Origin: Exilibacterium tricleocarpae
Lineage (GTDB): Bacteria; Pseudomonadota; Gammaproteobacteria; Pseudomonadales; Cellvibrionaceae
Assembly: GCF_007004655.1 (NCBI RefSeq)
Contig: NZ_ML660087.1
Span: 196,987 to 260,986 of the forward strand
DNA: 64,000 nt
Direction: 5' to 3'
Of this stretch, positions 1 through 8,560 are shown in pieces (within the stretch, counting starts at the first letter, position 1; each line of letters begins with the position of its first letter). The notes beneath the pieces are model-generated. The model saw nothing but the letters and a program-made list of their open reading frames with translations. It did not search any database and had not been told where the DNA came from. The translations under genes and the position numbers were made by a program.

Positions 1-1643
1 TTGGTTCGGGCATCACGGATGCCAACAGCAACAACGCCATCGACATTGATTCTTGGCGCCGAGACATAAACGCTGCGCCCGGGCAAGCCATATTTGACGA
101 CACTGTTCGCAGCATGCGCGTGCATCAACGCCAGCGGATGGCCGCCACGCCCGCTGTGGGGAGGTACCCAGACCGGCTCCGCAATGGCAGAGATGCAACT
201 CGTGTCGAGGTTGCCCGACGGGTTTTCAATAAACGCGCGTATCACACCTATTGAACAGGATTGCCGCTCGTAGATGACGGCATGCGCCGTCCACGGAAAT
301 ATATAGAAGCGTGCATTGTCCAAACTCTCATGGGCGATTCGTCCATGGGACGGCGGTGCAATTGTGTCGTGCTCACCATACAAAATCAATGTGGGACGGT
401 CACCGACCGGCGCCTGCGCCTGCGCCGGATCATCAGGCTCAAAACCCCACTGATCGCAAATTTGACGCTCCACTTTCTCTATGGCTTGAAGCACTTTGAC
501 AGTTGTCTCGTTCCATCCCTCGCGAACGGCCTTTTGTCTGCCCTTATCATTGCGGTTGTAGGGAAATTCTTCAGCACATAACATGCTAATCTGTTGGGCG
601 TTATGCACTTCCAACGGATTGTAGCCCGTATTGGGCGGTACATAAGCAGGTTTGTATCCGGCATAGATCGAATTGATTGCCAGAAGAGCGTTGAAATCAC
701 CCTCTCCTGATGCCAGGATTGCCGCCGGCAGGCGCGACGTGGCGTCCAAACCCATCTGGTACAGGGACCAAACTACAAGATGTAGATAGCTTTCGGCGTC
801 AATCCGATCTTTCTTCCCGGCATAAAGAATAGACTCCGGGCGTTTATGTAAGCGATTTATCGTTTTCTCGAAGATTTTACGGAGCTTGGGGTAAAGCGCG
901 CCGCAATGGGGCGCAGCGGCGCAACGGTCGAAAAACGTTCCGATCGCACTCAACCGCTCCCACGGCGAAAACCAGGTGCCGGTGATCTGTGCAGAGTCCA
1001 GGACAACAGAGCGGATCGCCTTGGGATCTTTACGCATCAAGGTTGTAGCGACACGCCCGCCATAGGATACGCCATAGACATTCCATGACTCGATATCGAG
1101 AGCCTGTCTCAGGGCAATGAGGTCCTCCGCGGCAGACGGCGTGGTGTACGCCTGCAGATCAATGTTCTGGTCGAGCAGGTTGCGGCGACATGCGTTCACC
1201 GATTCCTCACCAGTGTAAGTAACGTTGCTGTTGTAAACGAGGTGCAGCCGATCGGCGAAAGGCACATCAGGGCAGCCAAAAAAGGGTGTTGCCATCGGGT
1301 TGCCGCGCTGCTCCATCACAATAACGTCGCGATTCATAATCGAAGGCAGAGCGGCGACATCGCGCAGAACGCTGAAGCCGCCACCGGTTCCGCCCATAAG
1401 GAATAAAAATGGATCGGGCGCTTTGCTGGTTTGGTCCGGGGCCGGAATGACCGCAATCGGCACAACAATTGTGCGGCTCTGCGCCAAGTCGCGCCGTTCC
1501 GGAACCAAAAGCTCACCGCAACGCGTTTCGGGACTCGCGCCAACCGGGCATTGATCAAGCCAGCGAATCTGTGCATCCGCATAAGCGAGTGATATCGCTG
1601 ACAACGCGACCACCACACAGGCAACCGTGAACCCAGACTTCAT
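1..1643 (-). CDS. Secreted alpha/beta hydrolase, TAP-like (partial, 3' end outside window)
   Basis: A reading frame without stops runs from an ATG at 1643 to the left edge: 547 codons, C-terminus missing. The start is fixed by an AAGGAG-type ribosome site just upstream. The N-terminus (MKSGFTVACVVVALSAISLA) is a signal peptide, so the enzyme is exported. The nucleophile elbow GVSYGG places the catalytic serine at residue 193. The motif GEHDTIAP supplies the likely acid and WTAHAV near the end the likely histidine. MEQRGNP lies upstream of the elbow, as in the tripeptidyl-aminopeptidase/proline-iminopeptidase-like group (S33) with a TAP-like C-terminal domain. Family members cleave N-terminal peptides or esters; the substrate here is unknown. 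It lies downstream of the TonB receptor on the same strand, so periplasmic processing of an imported ligand is plausible. Confidence 0.8.
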   Translation of the reverse strand, partial: MKSGFTVACVVVALSAISLAYADAQIRWLDQCPVGASPETRCGELLVPERRDLAQSRTIVVPIAVIPAPDQTSKAPDPFLFLMGGTGGGFSVLRDVAALPSIMNRDVIVMEQRGNPMATPFFGCPDVPFADRLHLVYNSNVTYTGEESVNACRRNLLDQNIDLQAYTTPSAAEDLIALRQALDIESWNVYGVSYGGRVATTLMRKDPKAIRSVVLDSAQITGTWFSPWERLSAIGTFFDRCAAAPHCGALYPKLRKIFEKTINRLHKRPESILYAGKKDRIDAESYLHLVVWSLYQMGLDATSRLPAAILASGEGDFNALLAINSIYAGYKPAYVPPNTGYNPLEVHNAQQISMLCAEEFPYNRNDKGRQKAVREGWNETTVKVLQAIEKVERQICDQWGFEPDDPAQAQAPVGDRPTLILYGEHDTIAPPSHGRIAHESLDNARFYIFPWTAHAVIYERQSCSIGVIRAFIENPSGNLDTSCISAIAEPVWVPPHSGRGGHPLALMHAHAANSVVKYGLPGRSVYVSAPRINVDGVVAVGIRDART

Positions 1644-1769
1644 AGAACTTCTCCTTAAAGGAACGCTGATATTACAATCAATACAGACACCGTCAGCATC
1701 AAAATTTGCTGCACGAAACGCCTCTGTGGGTTAAATCTGAATAAGCAGGAGAGGAGAGACCTTTCGAGG

Positions 1770-1800
1770 CGATGATGCGAGAAGAAACCTCGCATCATCG
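1770..1800 (-). terminator. 12-bp perfect hairpin between TonB receptor and hydrolase genes
   Basis: Positions 1770-1781 and 1789-1800 are exact reverse complements around a 7-base loop. The element lies 43 bases after the receptor stop codon, in the transcript direction. No clear U-tract follows on the minus strand. It may be a weak terminator, or a stabilising hairpin that sets the receptor:hydrolase ratio. Confidence 0.5.
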
Positions 1801-1842
1801 AGTGCCTGGTTATACCTGACTTTCTATTTTAATACGCGTTAG

Positions 1843-4197
1843 CTAAAAGTCCATGCGTGCACGCAGGCCTATTGTTCTTGGCTTGTTGCGGGAAATTCCG
1901 TCGGCTACAGTACCTCCGTATTCCACAAACTCATCTGACACATTGTCGATGAATAACGTCAGAATAACGTCCTCGATTTCGAGGCCGACTTGCGCGTTGG
2001 CAAGCACATAATCGTCAAGGGTGTAGAACGTACCGGGCGCGCCCGTATCGGCCCGAACTGTGCTGACCTCGGCCTCTCCGGCATAACTGATATCAACATA
2101 GGCTGTAAAGCCAATTGTGTTGCTCAAGGACGACCGCCAGTCTGCGAATACGCTCGCGGAGTAATCCCGGGCGACCGGCAATGCCTGTCCATCAAGAACA
2201 ATGAAATTAACGTCGCCGGCAGGTGTGGTAAACGGCAGCGCATCTTGCGAAAACTCGGCGTCTAAAAATGATAGTGTCGCGCCAAACTTAAGGTTACGTG
2301 TCAGAGCGGCAAGGGCTTCGAACTCTAAACCGCTGATATCGGCGCCCCCTGCATTGCGGACAACCGGAAACAGCCCATCCCGTACATCCTCGAACTGGGC
2401 GTCGCTGAGATCGGATATGTACGCTGCGGCGTTTAGGGTCAAAGCCCCGTCGAACCATTGCGACTTCAGCCCAACTTCATAGCTGGTCACCTCGTCAGAC
2501 TCGAAGGCAAGCGGAGAGTCGGCTCCGGGGGTGGGATTGGCACGGGCGTTTACGCCGCCGGGGCGAAAGCCCTGAGCCGCGCTGAGATATGCCATCAGGT
2601 CGTCGGCGAAGTGGTAAGACGCCCCAAAATGCCACAGTGTTTTATCCTCGGTTGTTTCAACTTCCGGGAAGCTGGATGTAATGATCGTTAAGAAGGTTGG
2701 CCCGGGTGTACTGGCATCAATTGCTACAGCCGTCTGATCGCCGCGCACACGTTCCTCGAAGTAACGCAGTCCGCCGGTCACATCCAGCTGATCCGTAACG
2801 GCGTACGTCGCCTCACCGAACACCGCGTACTGGCGATAAGACACATCGGCGGTCGCAATCTGCAGTTCTCCAGCATAGTCGGGGTTACCGCTCAAGCCGA
2901 GACCCAGCAGAGTGGTATTTAGCGGAATAATGTCGGAGGCCCGGGTATCACTGTCAGAGAAAACATCCCGCGTCCGATAATATGCGCCAACGGTATAGCG
3001 CAAACCGGTATCGTCGTTTGAGGTCAGGCGCACTTCCTGTGCAAAGGTTTCGTTGCCGCTGGCATAGACAGTCTGGATACCGTTGGTCAATACGAAGGGG
3101 CCAAGACCGAGCGTGGTCGTCAGAGGCGTAAGCGCCGCTTCTACAGTGCGGGCCGTAGTCGTCTCGTCAAGCTCACCGTTGCGCTCCCGATCATAGTACG
3201 AAGTGGATGATGTTAGTGTTGCAAAACCGAAATCGTAGCTGATGACGCCATTAAAGATGCTGGCCTCATCTTCCGAAAATGTCGGCGACAGACGGTAGGC
3301 AACCTCATCGCCAAATGTCGTTAATCCCGGCGGCGTTAGACCTGGATCATTGGTCGGAAAAACATTTGATGGAATGCCGCCTTCAAATAACTGATGCATC
3401 GCCGTTAAATTCACGGATAGCGCATCAGTTGGCTCAACAAGAACAGAAATCCGGACACCCTGGCGTTCATAGGCGTCTTCGTCTTCTTGACCATTGCCGG
3501 CATTGTCTACAAAACCACCGTCATCTTCATAGAAGCCGGCAATACGGACGGCGGCAAGGTCCTCGACGAGCGGCAGGTTCACGGCTCCGGAAACCGTGTA
3601 ATTCTCACCACCGGATCGGGTTGTCGAAGCCCCGGCAGTGGTAAAGCCCTCGATCATCTCAAAATTTGGCTTAACACTGATAAACTTAATGGTGCCGCCC
3701 ATCGACCCTTCCCCGTAGAGCGTGCCTTGCGGTCCACGCAACACCTCAACACGCTCCAGGTCGATCAAACCGATATCCGGGATACTGGTTTCGCTGATCG
3801 GTACTTCGTCAAAGTAGGCGCCAACCATTGGAAATTCGGAGGCAGATCTGGTGAAGCTGGTCAAGCCACGTATCGACAGTTGATTAGAGGATCGATCCGC
3901 TCGTTGAAAAGCCAGTCCGGGAGCGCGGGCAACGAAATCGCTGATATCCGTGGCCCCCGTGTTCGCCAATTGTTCACCGTCAATCGCCGTAATCGCAACA
4001 GCCACATCTTGGAGATTCTGTTCCCGCTTGGCGGCGGTCACCACAATTACCTCTATGAGATCTGCCGGACCTGCTGGACTTTCTGTCCGCGCAATACCAT
4101 CTGCCTGTGCAGACGCACCAAAAGGCGCTGCCAGCAATGCAGCGCTGCCCGTCACCAACACACTGCGCCGTAAAGTTAACCCCACTTTATTATTCAT
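1843..4197 (-). CDS. TonB-dependent outer-membrane receptor
   Basis: This 784-residue protein has a signal peptide (SALLAAPFGASAQA region). A TonB-box-like stretch, IEVIVVTAAKREQ, follows at about residues 47-60. The plug domain comes next (about 60-170: QDVAVAITAIDGEQLA, LSIRGLTSF, VLRGPQGTLYGEGSMGG). The rest is a long beta-barrel ending in the aromatic residue of RARMDF, as outer-membrane barrels do. An AGGAGGGG ribosome site precedes the ATG. It belongs to the broad receptor class that imports organic ligands or siderophores by TonB energy. It has no obvious siderophore-specific neighbours. Nearby hydrolases and the acyl-CoA ligase argue for an organic nutrient rather than iron; that is inference. 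The TetR gene upstream is the likely regulator. Confidence 0.93.
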   Translation of the reverse strand: MNNKVGLTLRRSVLVTGSAALLAAPFGASAQADGIARTESPAGPADLIEVIVVTAAKREQNLQDVAVAITAIDGEQLANTGATDISDFVARAPGLAFQRADRSSNQLSIRGLTSFTRSASEFPMVGAYFDEVPISETSIPDIGLIDLERVEVLRGPQGTLYGEGSMGGTIKFISVKPNFEMIEGFTTAGASTTRSGGENYTVSGAVNLPLVEDLAAVRIAGFYEDDGGFVDNAGNGQEDEDAYERQGVRISVLVEPTDALSVNLTAMHQLFEGGIPSNVFPTNDPGLTPPGLTTFGDEVAYRLSPTFSEDEASIFNGVISYDFGFATLTSSTSYYDRERNGELDETTTARTVEAALTPLTTTLGLGPFVLTNGIQTVYASGNETFAQEVRLTSNDDTGLRYTVGAYYRTRDVFSDSDTRASDIIPLNTTLLGLGLSGNPDYAGELQIATADVSYRQYAVFGEATYAVTDQLDVTGGLRYFEERVRGDQTAVAIDASTPGPTFLTIITSSFPEVETTEDKTLWHFGASYHFADDLMAYLSAAQGFRPGGVNARANPTPGADSPLAFESDEVTSYEVGLKSQWFDGALTLNAAAYISDLSDAQFEDVRDGLFPVVRNAGGADISGLEFEALAALTRNLKFGATLSFLDAEFSQDALPFTTPAGDVNFIVLDGQALPVARDYSASVFADWRSSLSNTIGFTAYVDISYAGEAEVSTVRADTGAPGTFYTLDDYVLANAQVGLEIEDVILTLFIDNVSDEFVEYGGTVADGISRNKPRTIGLRARMDF

Positions 4198-4626
4198 CCA
4201 CCCCTCCTAGTCGCTCAAATAGCAGCTCAAAATTTGATCATATGATTTATAAAACAGAGCTTACCTATGTTATTTTAAATGTCAAGCAACAGAATGTTGA
4301 CCCGATACAAGTAAGGTATCTTGGGCTTTCAGTGCGGATATACGCGTAAATTAGGCATAGAGCCTATTTTTATGGTCTCAAGGTCCTGTTTGAATGCGTT
4401 ATACCAAAAAGAAATAATATTCTGTTTGGTGCGTCTATGCTGCAATGACGCTTATTTTAAGCTTGGCAAGTTCGGGCTAGGCTCGAGGTAGTGGATCGAC
4501 GCTTTAGCGCCCTTCATGGTCTTTTCGGTAGGAGATGAAGATGAAAAGTTGTGCTTTGCGCAAATACAATCGCCGACAGCTCTGCCGCCAAAGTCGGCAC
4601 AAATCAGAGCGCATCGAAATGTTGGT
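4198..4626. promoter_or_regulatory. 429-bp spacer upstream of TonB receptor, with a 10-bp palindrome
   Basis: No coding sequence is supported here. The stretch lies between the receptor start and the end of the TetR gene. An exact 10-bp palindrome, ATCATATGAT, sits at 4237-4246, about 40 bases upstream of the receptor start, in an AT-rich promoter-like segment. It is a candidate operator, possibly for the adjacent TetR protein; assignment is by position only. Confidence 0.35.
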
Positions 4627-5304
4627 TTAAGCGTTTTTTCTATTTGGAGTACGACCGGCCAGCTTGTGGGTTGGGTCTTTGCCAAGTGCGCTCCGATACC
4701 AAATGATAGCCTGTTGTCTGATGAAAAAATCCGGTCCGGATGCCAGGCTCGACAGCTCGGTATTGCCTTTTGACATAAACACGGCAAACAGGAAGTCCTC
4801 GAGGCTTGACAACAGCAGGTGAGAGGTGAAAGCCACATCGACAGGTGTTTGCGCAGAGTGATCGGATAGAGCCCCGTGAATTGACTGTTCGATTTTTTCG
4901 CGCAGTGGCTTGCGGCTTTCAAGCCAAACCGCATGTGCCGTTGAACGACGAAAAACAACCGAATACATCAGTCGAGAAAGGACGGGGTTGCGTATATAGC
5001 TTTGATAATAGTGATGAATTATCTGGTGGGCGATTTCGAAAAAGTCACAGTCCCAGTTAATTTCATCGATGATAACGGTGTGATATCCCTTGCAGGTCTC
5101 AACCGCGATTTCCTCAATAAGTTCGTCTTTGCTCGAAAAATGAAAGTAAAAAGCGCCGACGGTCAACCCTGTCGCCTTGAGGATTTCATCTAACGTTATC
5201 TCAGCCCAACTTAAACGCCCATAAAGCACGATAAATGCGTCTTTGATGAGTCTTCGGGTTCTGGCCCCCTTTACGCTTTGACGCTTTTTCGGTGTAGTTG
5301 GCAT
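4627..5304 (-). CDS. TetR/AcrR-family transcriptional regulator
   Basis: The 225-residue protein has the TetR N-terminal helix-turn-helix at about residues 15-60. It reads RRLIKDAFIVLYG, then ITLDEILKATGLTVGAFYFHF, then SSKDELIEEIA, which is the family pattern of helix, recognition helix and start of the ligand domain. The remaining 160 residues are the variable ligand-binding and dimer domain, so the inducer cannot be read from the sequence. The length is normal for the family. The ribosome site before the ATG is weak. It is co-directional with the TonB receptor and divergent from the MaoC gene, so it probably represses one or both. A repeated 10-mer upstream (5403-5431) is a candidate autoregulatory operator. 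Confidence 0.88.
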   Translation of the reverse strand: MPTTPKKRQSVKGARTRRLIKDAFIVLYGRLSWAEITLDEILKATGLTVGAFYFHFSSKDELIEEIAVETCKGYHTVIIDEINWDCDFFEIAHQIIHHYYQSYIRNPVLSRLMYSVVFRRSTAHAVWLESRKPLREKIEQSIHGALSDHSAQTPVDVAFTSHLLLSSLEDFLFAVFMSKGNTELSSLASGPDFFIRQQAIIWYRSALGKDPTHKLAGRTPNRKNA

Positions 5305-5402
5305 TCAAAATATACTTTCTGGTAAACGCTGATTGCGATGATCACAAGCGGATCGACATTGATATAAGAGGCCCTGCAGACGGGCTGAGTGAGGGGAGTT
5401 TA

Positions 5403-5431
5403 CCAACTTTGGGCGTTTTATCCAACTTTGG
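5403..5431. promoter_or_regulatory. Direct repeat of CCAACTTTGG, 19-bp spacing
   Basis: The 10-mer occurs at 5403-5412 and again at 5422-5431, about 100 bases upstream of the TetR start. The 19-bp spacing puts both copies on nearly the same helix face. Each copy is itself close to a palindrome. This is a plausible binding site for the TetR protein or another dimeric regulator; no further evidence supports it. Confidence 0.35.
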
Positions 5432-5656
5432 ACCTGTGTGGGATATGCCCCCCCTTGACCCTAAATAACGGTGAATCGGGATGTCGCGGCTCGGCTGAGG
5501 TGGCAGTTTGCAGGTTGTGGGGTGGAAATTAGCTGCTTCGGCTTGCTGTTTTGCTGCTTTCCTTCCGGCGATCGGCGGTCATACCGAACTCGGCTTAGTA
5601 GCACCGCGAAATACAGTTTGCGTCGCCTGCTTAGAGTTATCAGATTTAGCAAAAAT

Positions 5657-5944
5657 TTATTTGGCGACTATGTTTGCGGGTTGCGGTCGTGCGGTGGCGA
5701 TAGGCCTGGGCAAACTTGCGCGATCAATCAGTGTCCGCAGCTCCGCTCTGGGCACACCCTCGATGCGCAGTGAAGCATCAAAGGGTGATGGCGTCAGGGT
5801 CGGCATGTCTTCTATCTCGGCCAAGATGCTGATCAGGCGGGTGCCAGGCCAGCCAGTGTCCTCGTCGGTCATGTCGGTCGGGTGTAGCACAAACGGCGCT
5901 GCATAAGCTGTAAGCGGGTATTGCATCAAGCGCACTTTTTTCGA
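5657..5944 (-). pseudogene. Possible gene relic, weakly polysaccharide-deacetylase-like
   Basis: A minus-strand frame of about 95 codons begins just after an in-frame stop and contains APFVLHPTDMTDEDTGWPG, ending at 5657. The order of a beta-strand, HPTD and a following helix resembles the C-terminal part of some polysaccharide deacetylases, but no catalytic N-terminal half is present. No ribosome site precedes the internal ATG at 5935. It is most likely a decayed fragment or a chance frame. Confidence 0.2.
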
Positions 5945-6398
5945 TTCGTTTTAAGCCTCCTATACCGCTACAAGAAGTCGTCCAGACAGGATTGCTTCGA
6001 ACTATGGCCTTCAGTTTCTGCTGAAGGGAGGTGCACTTCATTGTGGTGAAAACACATATTTAAAAATATTATTACTCTTTTTTATTATCAAGAGTATAGA
6101 TATAAAAACTAATATTTATATGAATTAGACAAAATTTCACTTTTTAATGAAATAAATAAGTAAAAATGTACTGAATTTTGTAAAAAATCTATTTTCAGCA
6201 TTTGTTAAACAGATTGACACTCTTTTATTTTTGATGCAAGATTCAGTCGCACTGTAATGAGAGAGTGGCTCTGAGGCAGGCTTTGCCATTGCATTTACCG
6301 AAGATCAGCCTTATCCCGGTGGCCTGAAAATTCACGATTATTCAGTGTCATCTCAGAGAGCTTTTCCTCTGAAGTCAAGTAACATAAAGGTTAAACAA

Positions 6399-6860
6399 AT
6401 GAGTGAGCCAAGCATGCAGAATGTGAGTAACTACGACGATTTAGCAGGGCAGGACTTGGGCGTAACACCTTGGCTTGAGCTGACGCAGGATCGAATCACC
6501 GCCTTCGGCGGTATAACGCTTGACTTTGATCCGCATCATATCGACCCCAGGCAGGCCGCCGATGGGCCCTTCGGTGTTGCCGCCGCGCAGGGTTTTTTGA
6601 CCCTGTCTTTGCTCACGCACTTTGCCGGAATGCTGGCTGATCGGCGCGTGCCCCGCCAGCATATTAACTATGGGTTCAATCGTGTGCGCTTTATCCGGCC
6701 GGCTGTTGTCGGCAGCCGCCTGCGCGCTGCCTTCAAGTGCCGGTCTGTTAGTGAGCGGGAGCCGGGGCAATATCTTTTGGTATTTGATGTTACGGTAGAA
6801 GCCGATAATGACGACAAGCCCGTTATGACAGCAGAGTGGCTTGCCCTTATCCACGCATAA
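6399..6860 (+). CDS. MaoC-like (R)-specific enoyl-CoA hydratase
   Basis: I place the start at ATG 6399, eight bases after AAAGG, giving 153 residues; an in-frame ATG at 6345 lacks a ribosome site. The hot-dog hydratase signature is present: RITAFGGITLDFDPHHID near residues 34-51 carries the Asp/His pair of MaoC/NodN-type hydratases, followed by QGFLTLSLL. Family members add water to trans-2-enoyl-CoA to give (R)-3-hydroxyacyl-CoA in the cytoplasm. With the acyl-CoA ligase at 12.1 kb it could take part in degrading an acyl chain. It is divergent from the TetR gene across a long AT-rich spacer and convergent with the MFS gene. Confidence 0.85.
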   Translation: MSEPSMQNVSNYDDLAGQDLGVTPWLELTQDRITAFGGITLDFDPHHIDPRQAADGPFGVAAAQGFLTLSLLTHFAGMLADRRVPRQHINYGFNRVRFIRPAVVGSRLRAAFKCRSVSEREPGQYLLVFDVTVEADNDDKPVMTAEWLALIHA

Positions 6861-6868
6861 GCCTGATG

Positions 6869-6919
6869 CTTTGTTTGTTCTTCTGCTTTGTTTGTCCTTC
6901 TGCTTTGTTTGTCCCTCAC
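6869..6919. repeat. Three tandem 17-bp units between convergent genes
   Basis: Units at 6869-6885, 6886-6902 and 6903-6919 share CTTTGTTTGT(C/T)C(T/C)TC with one to four differences. The array fills the short gap between the MaoC stop and the MFS stop and overlaps the last codon of the latter. Confidence 0.85.
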
Positions 6920-8109
6920 GCAGTGCGAGTTGAAGCGAACAGCCAGGGCAGCGACAACAAAACCAGCACCATGGGTGCAATCCCTGCATAAAGCGTGGAA
7001 ACGACAGCATCATTACCCAGTGCTAGTACCAGGCTTAATATCGCGGCTCCCCCGGCGAGGCCGAATTTTTCAGCGGCCACCCACAGGCCGGCGAACTTGG
7101 CTTCCTCCGCGGGGGCGGTGCTGCGCACAATTTCCGCGGCAAAGGAAAAAGGAAGTACCTGTAAGCCGGCGAAAAAGGTGCCCGCGACTCCCATCAGTAG
7201 TAGCGCAACTCCCCAGCTCCCAGCAACATAAATACTGATTGCCAGAGACATGGTGGCCAAAGCGTACCCTATGCCGGCAATGGCAATGCCGGCGGCAAAA
7301 CCCAGTCGTTTACCCGCTATCGTCCATATTGGCACCGTTGCGAATGACGCGATAATGACTACACCAAGGCCCGCCCCGATATCTGCCTCGTTGCGTCCCA
7401 GCATCTGGCTGATAATGTAAGGAAGTGCCGCCGAAACACCGCCGTAGGCGGCCGCCTGTGCCAGAAAAGAGAAAAGCAGGCAGCGATAAGCTCGATTCGC
7501 AAGGGTCACCCGCATGCCGGCAAGATGATTGCCAATAGAGGGGGGTCTCCAGGATGTATCGCTAAAGTAATCGTGCCGGCTTAGCATTCTGATCGGAAGC
7601 AGCATTGCGATAAAGCATGCGGCGGCGACGATGGTGCCCATTGCCGCATACCCATCGCGACCGCCGTCAAACGCCGCAATCAAAACAGGAGCGCCCGCTG
7701 CGCCGGCCAGTATGCCGATCATCAGGACCATCATGCGCGCACCGACCAGGCGTAGCGTCATCGCCCCGTTGCCGGCGATTTCGGCGGGCACGGCGGTATA
7801 CGGCACAGCAAAAAGCGAATAGAACGCATTCATTGTGAAGTAGGCCAGGGCCACCCACAATAAAAGCAACGGTGGTGTGAAGTCGGGCGGGCTGAACACT
7901 GCTGCAAACAGTAAGCTGGTCCCGGCCGCACCGACAATCATAAACGGTCGTCGGCGCCCCCATGACGATCTAACTGCGTCTGACCATGCCCCGACATAAG
8001 GGTCCCAAACGATAGAGCACAGCTTAGGTAAAACCAAGATGATCGCAACAGCCTGGGGAGCAAGAAGCAGCGTCTCCGTGCAGTAGTAAAGCAGCAGTAC
8101 TGACGGCAC
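6916..8109 (-). CDS. MFS carrier, GPH/melibiose-permease-like
   Basis: The frame encodes about 397 residues from a GTG at 8109 and has around eleven to twelve hydrophobic segments. VWDPYVGAWSDAVRSSWGRRRPFM near the N-terminus is the DP..G..SD....GRRRP loop of the glycoside-pentoside-hexuronide/cation symporter group. It is an inner-membrane solute carrier of unknown substrate. The GTG falls inside the first membrane helix. The same frame stays open to 8229 and reads KISALSYAAGSFGTGVFST, which looks like the genuine start of that helix. That extension has no ATG, GTG or TTG, and an ATG at 8262 in the same frame is cut off by TAA at 8230-8232. The true start is therefore unresolved. Confidence 0.75.
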   Translation of the reverse strand: MPSVLLLYYCTETLLLAPQAVAIILVLPKLCSIVWDPYVGAWSDAVRSSWGRRRPFMIVGAAGTSLLFAAVFSPPDFTPPLLLLWVALAYFTMNAFYSLFAVPYTAVPAEIAGNGAMTLRLVGARMMVLMIGILAGAAGAPVLIAAFDGGRDGYAAMGTIVAAACFIAMLLPIRMLSRHDYFSDTSWRPPSIGNHLAGMRVTLANRAYRCLLFSFLAQAAAYGGVSAALPYIISQMLGRNEADIGAGLGVVIIASFATVPIWTIAGKRLGFAAGIAIAGIGYALATMSLAISIYVAGSWGVALLLMGVAGTFFAGLQVLPFSFAAEIVRSTAPAEEAKFAGLWVAAEKFGLAGGAAILSLVLALGNDAVVSTLYAGIAPMVLVLLSLPWLFASTRTA

Positions 8110-8229
8110 TGTCGAAAATACGCCGGTTCCAAAGGAGCCTGCGGCATAAGACAGAGCCGAGATCTTGTCGCTATTTTGCTTTGATTTTGTTACATCGCTA
8201 TCGATACGCCGAAGTCTCCGTTTTAACGG

Positions 8230-8560
8230 TTATGGGGTAGCCGCGATCGGCTGTCGGGCCATGGTTACGTGTTGCTAAACAATAGGCAGTTGTTATGTGA
8301 GCGTATAATCTGCTGCCTGTCCGCTTGTCGCCTTCAGTCCTTTTTCTAATCTTAATTATAGTTATAATCTTTTTTCAAGGGGTAAAACCACTTGAGTTGT
8401 TGAGGCTATATTTAATTTTCTATAAAAATCAATAATATAGATAAAAAATTGTTTTGCGAGATAAATTTTTATCTCCTTAAAAAAGAATAATACTTGTTTT
8501 TGTATTGATTCAAGGCGATGATTAGGCAAAGTTTTAGGCAGATACGAAACAGGCTTGCTA
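8230..8560. promoter_or_regulatory. AT-rich divergent promoter region
   Basis: This 331-bp spacer separates the MFS gene (leftward) from the M28 peptidase gene (rightward). It is strongly AT-rich from about 8345 to 8500 and holds no supported gene. It must carry promoters in both directions; I cannot assign the boxes with confidence. Confidence 0.4.

Larger units (their letters stand above)
5305..6398. other. 1.1-kb region without a convincing intact gene
   Basis: The stretch between the TetR and MaoC starts contains short overlapping open frames with no family I can name. It ends in a very AT-rich segment (about 6050-6240) that probably holds the promoter of the MaoC gene. One minus-strand frame at 5657-5944 is listed separately as a possible gene relic. 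No inverted terminal repeats or transposase motifs were seen. Confidence 0.4.

Noticed and set aside
5461-6041. Insertion-sequence remnant
   Set aside because: No transposase motif, terminal inverted repeats or target duplication could be found; only short unrelated frames are present.
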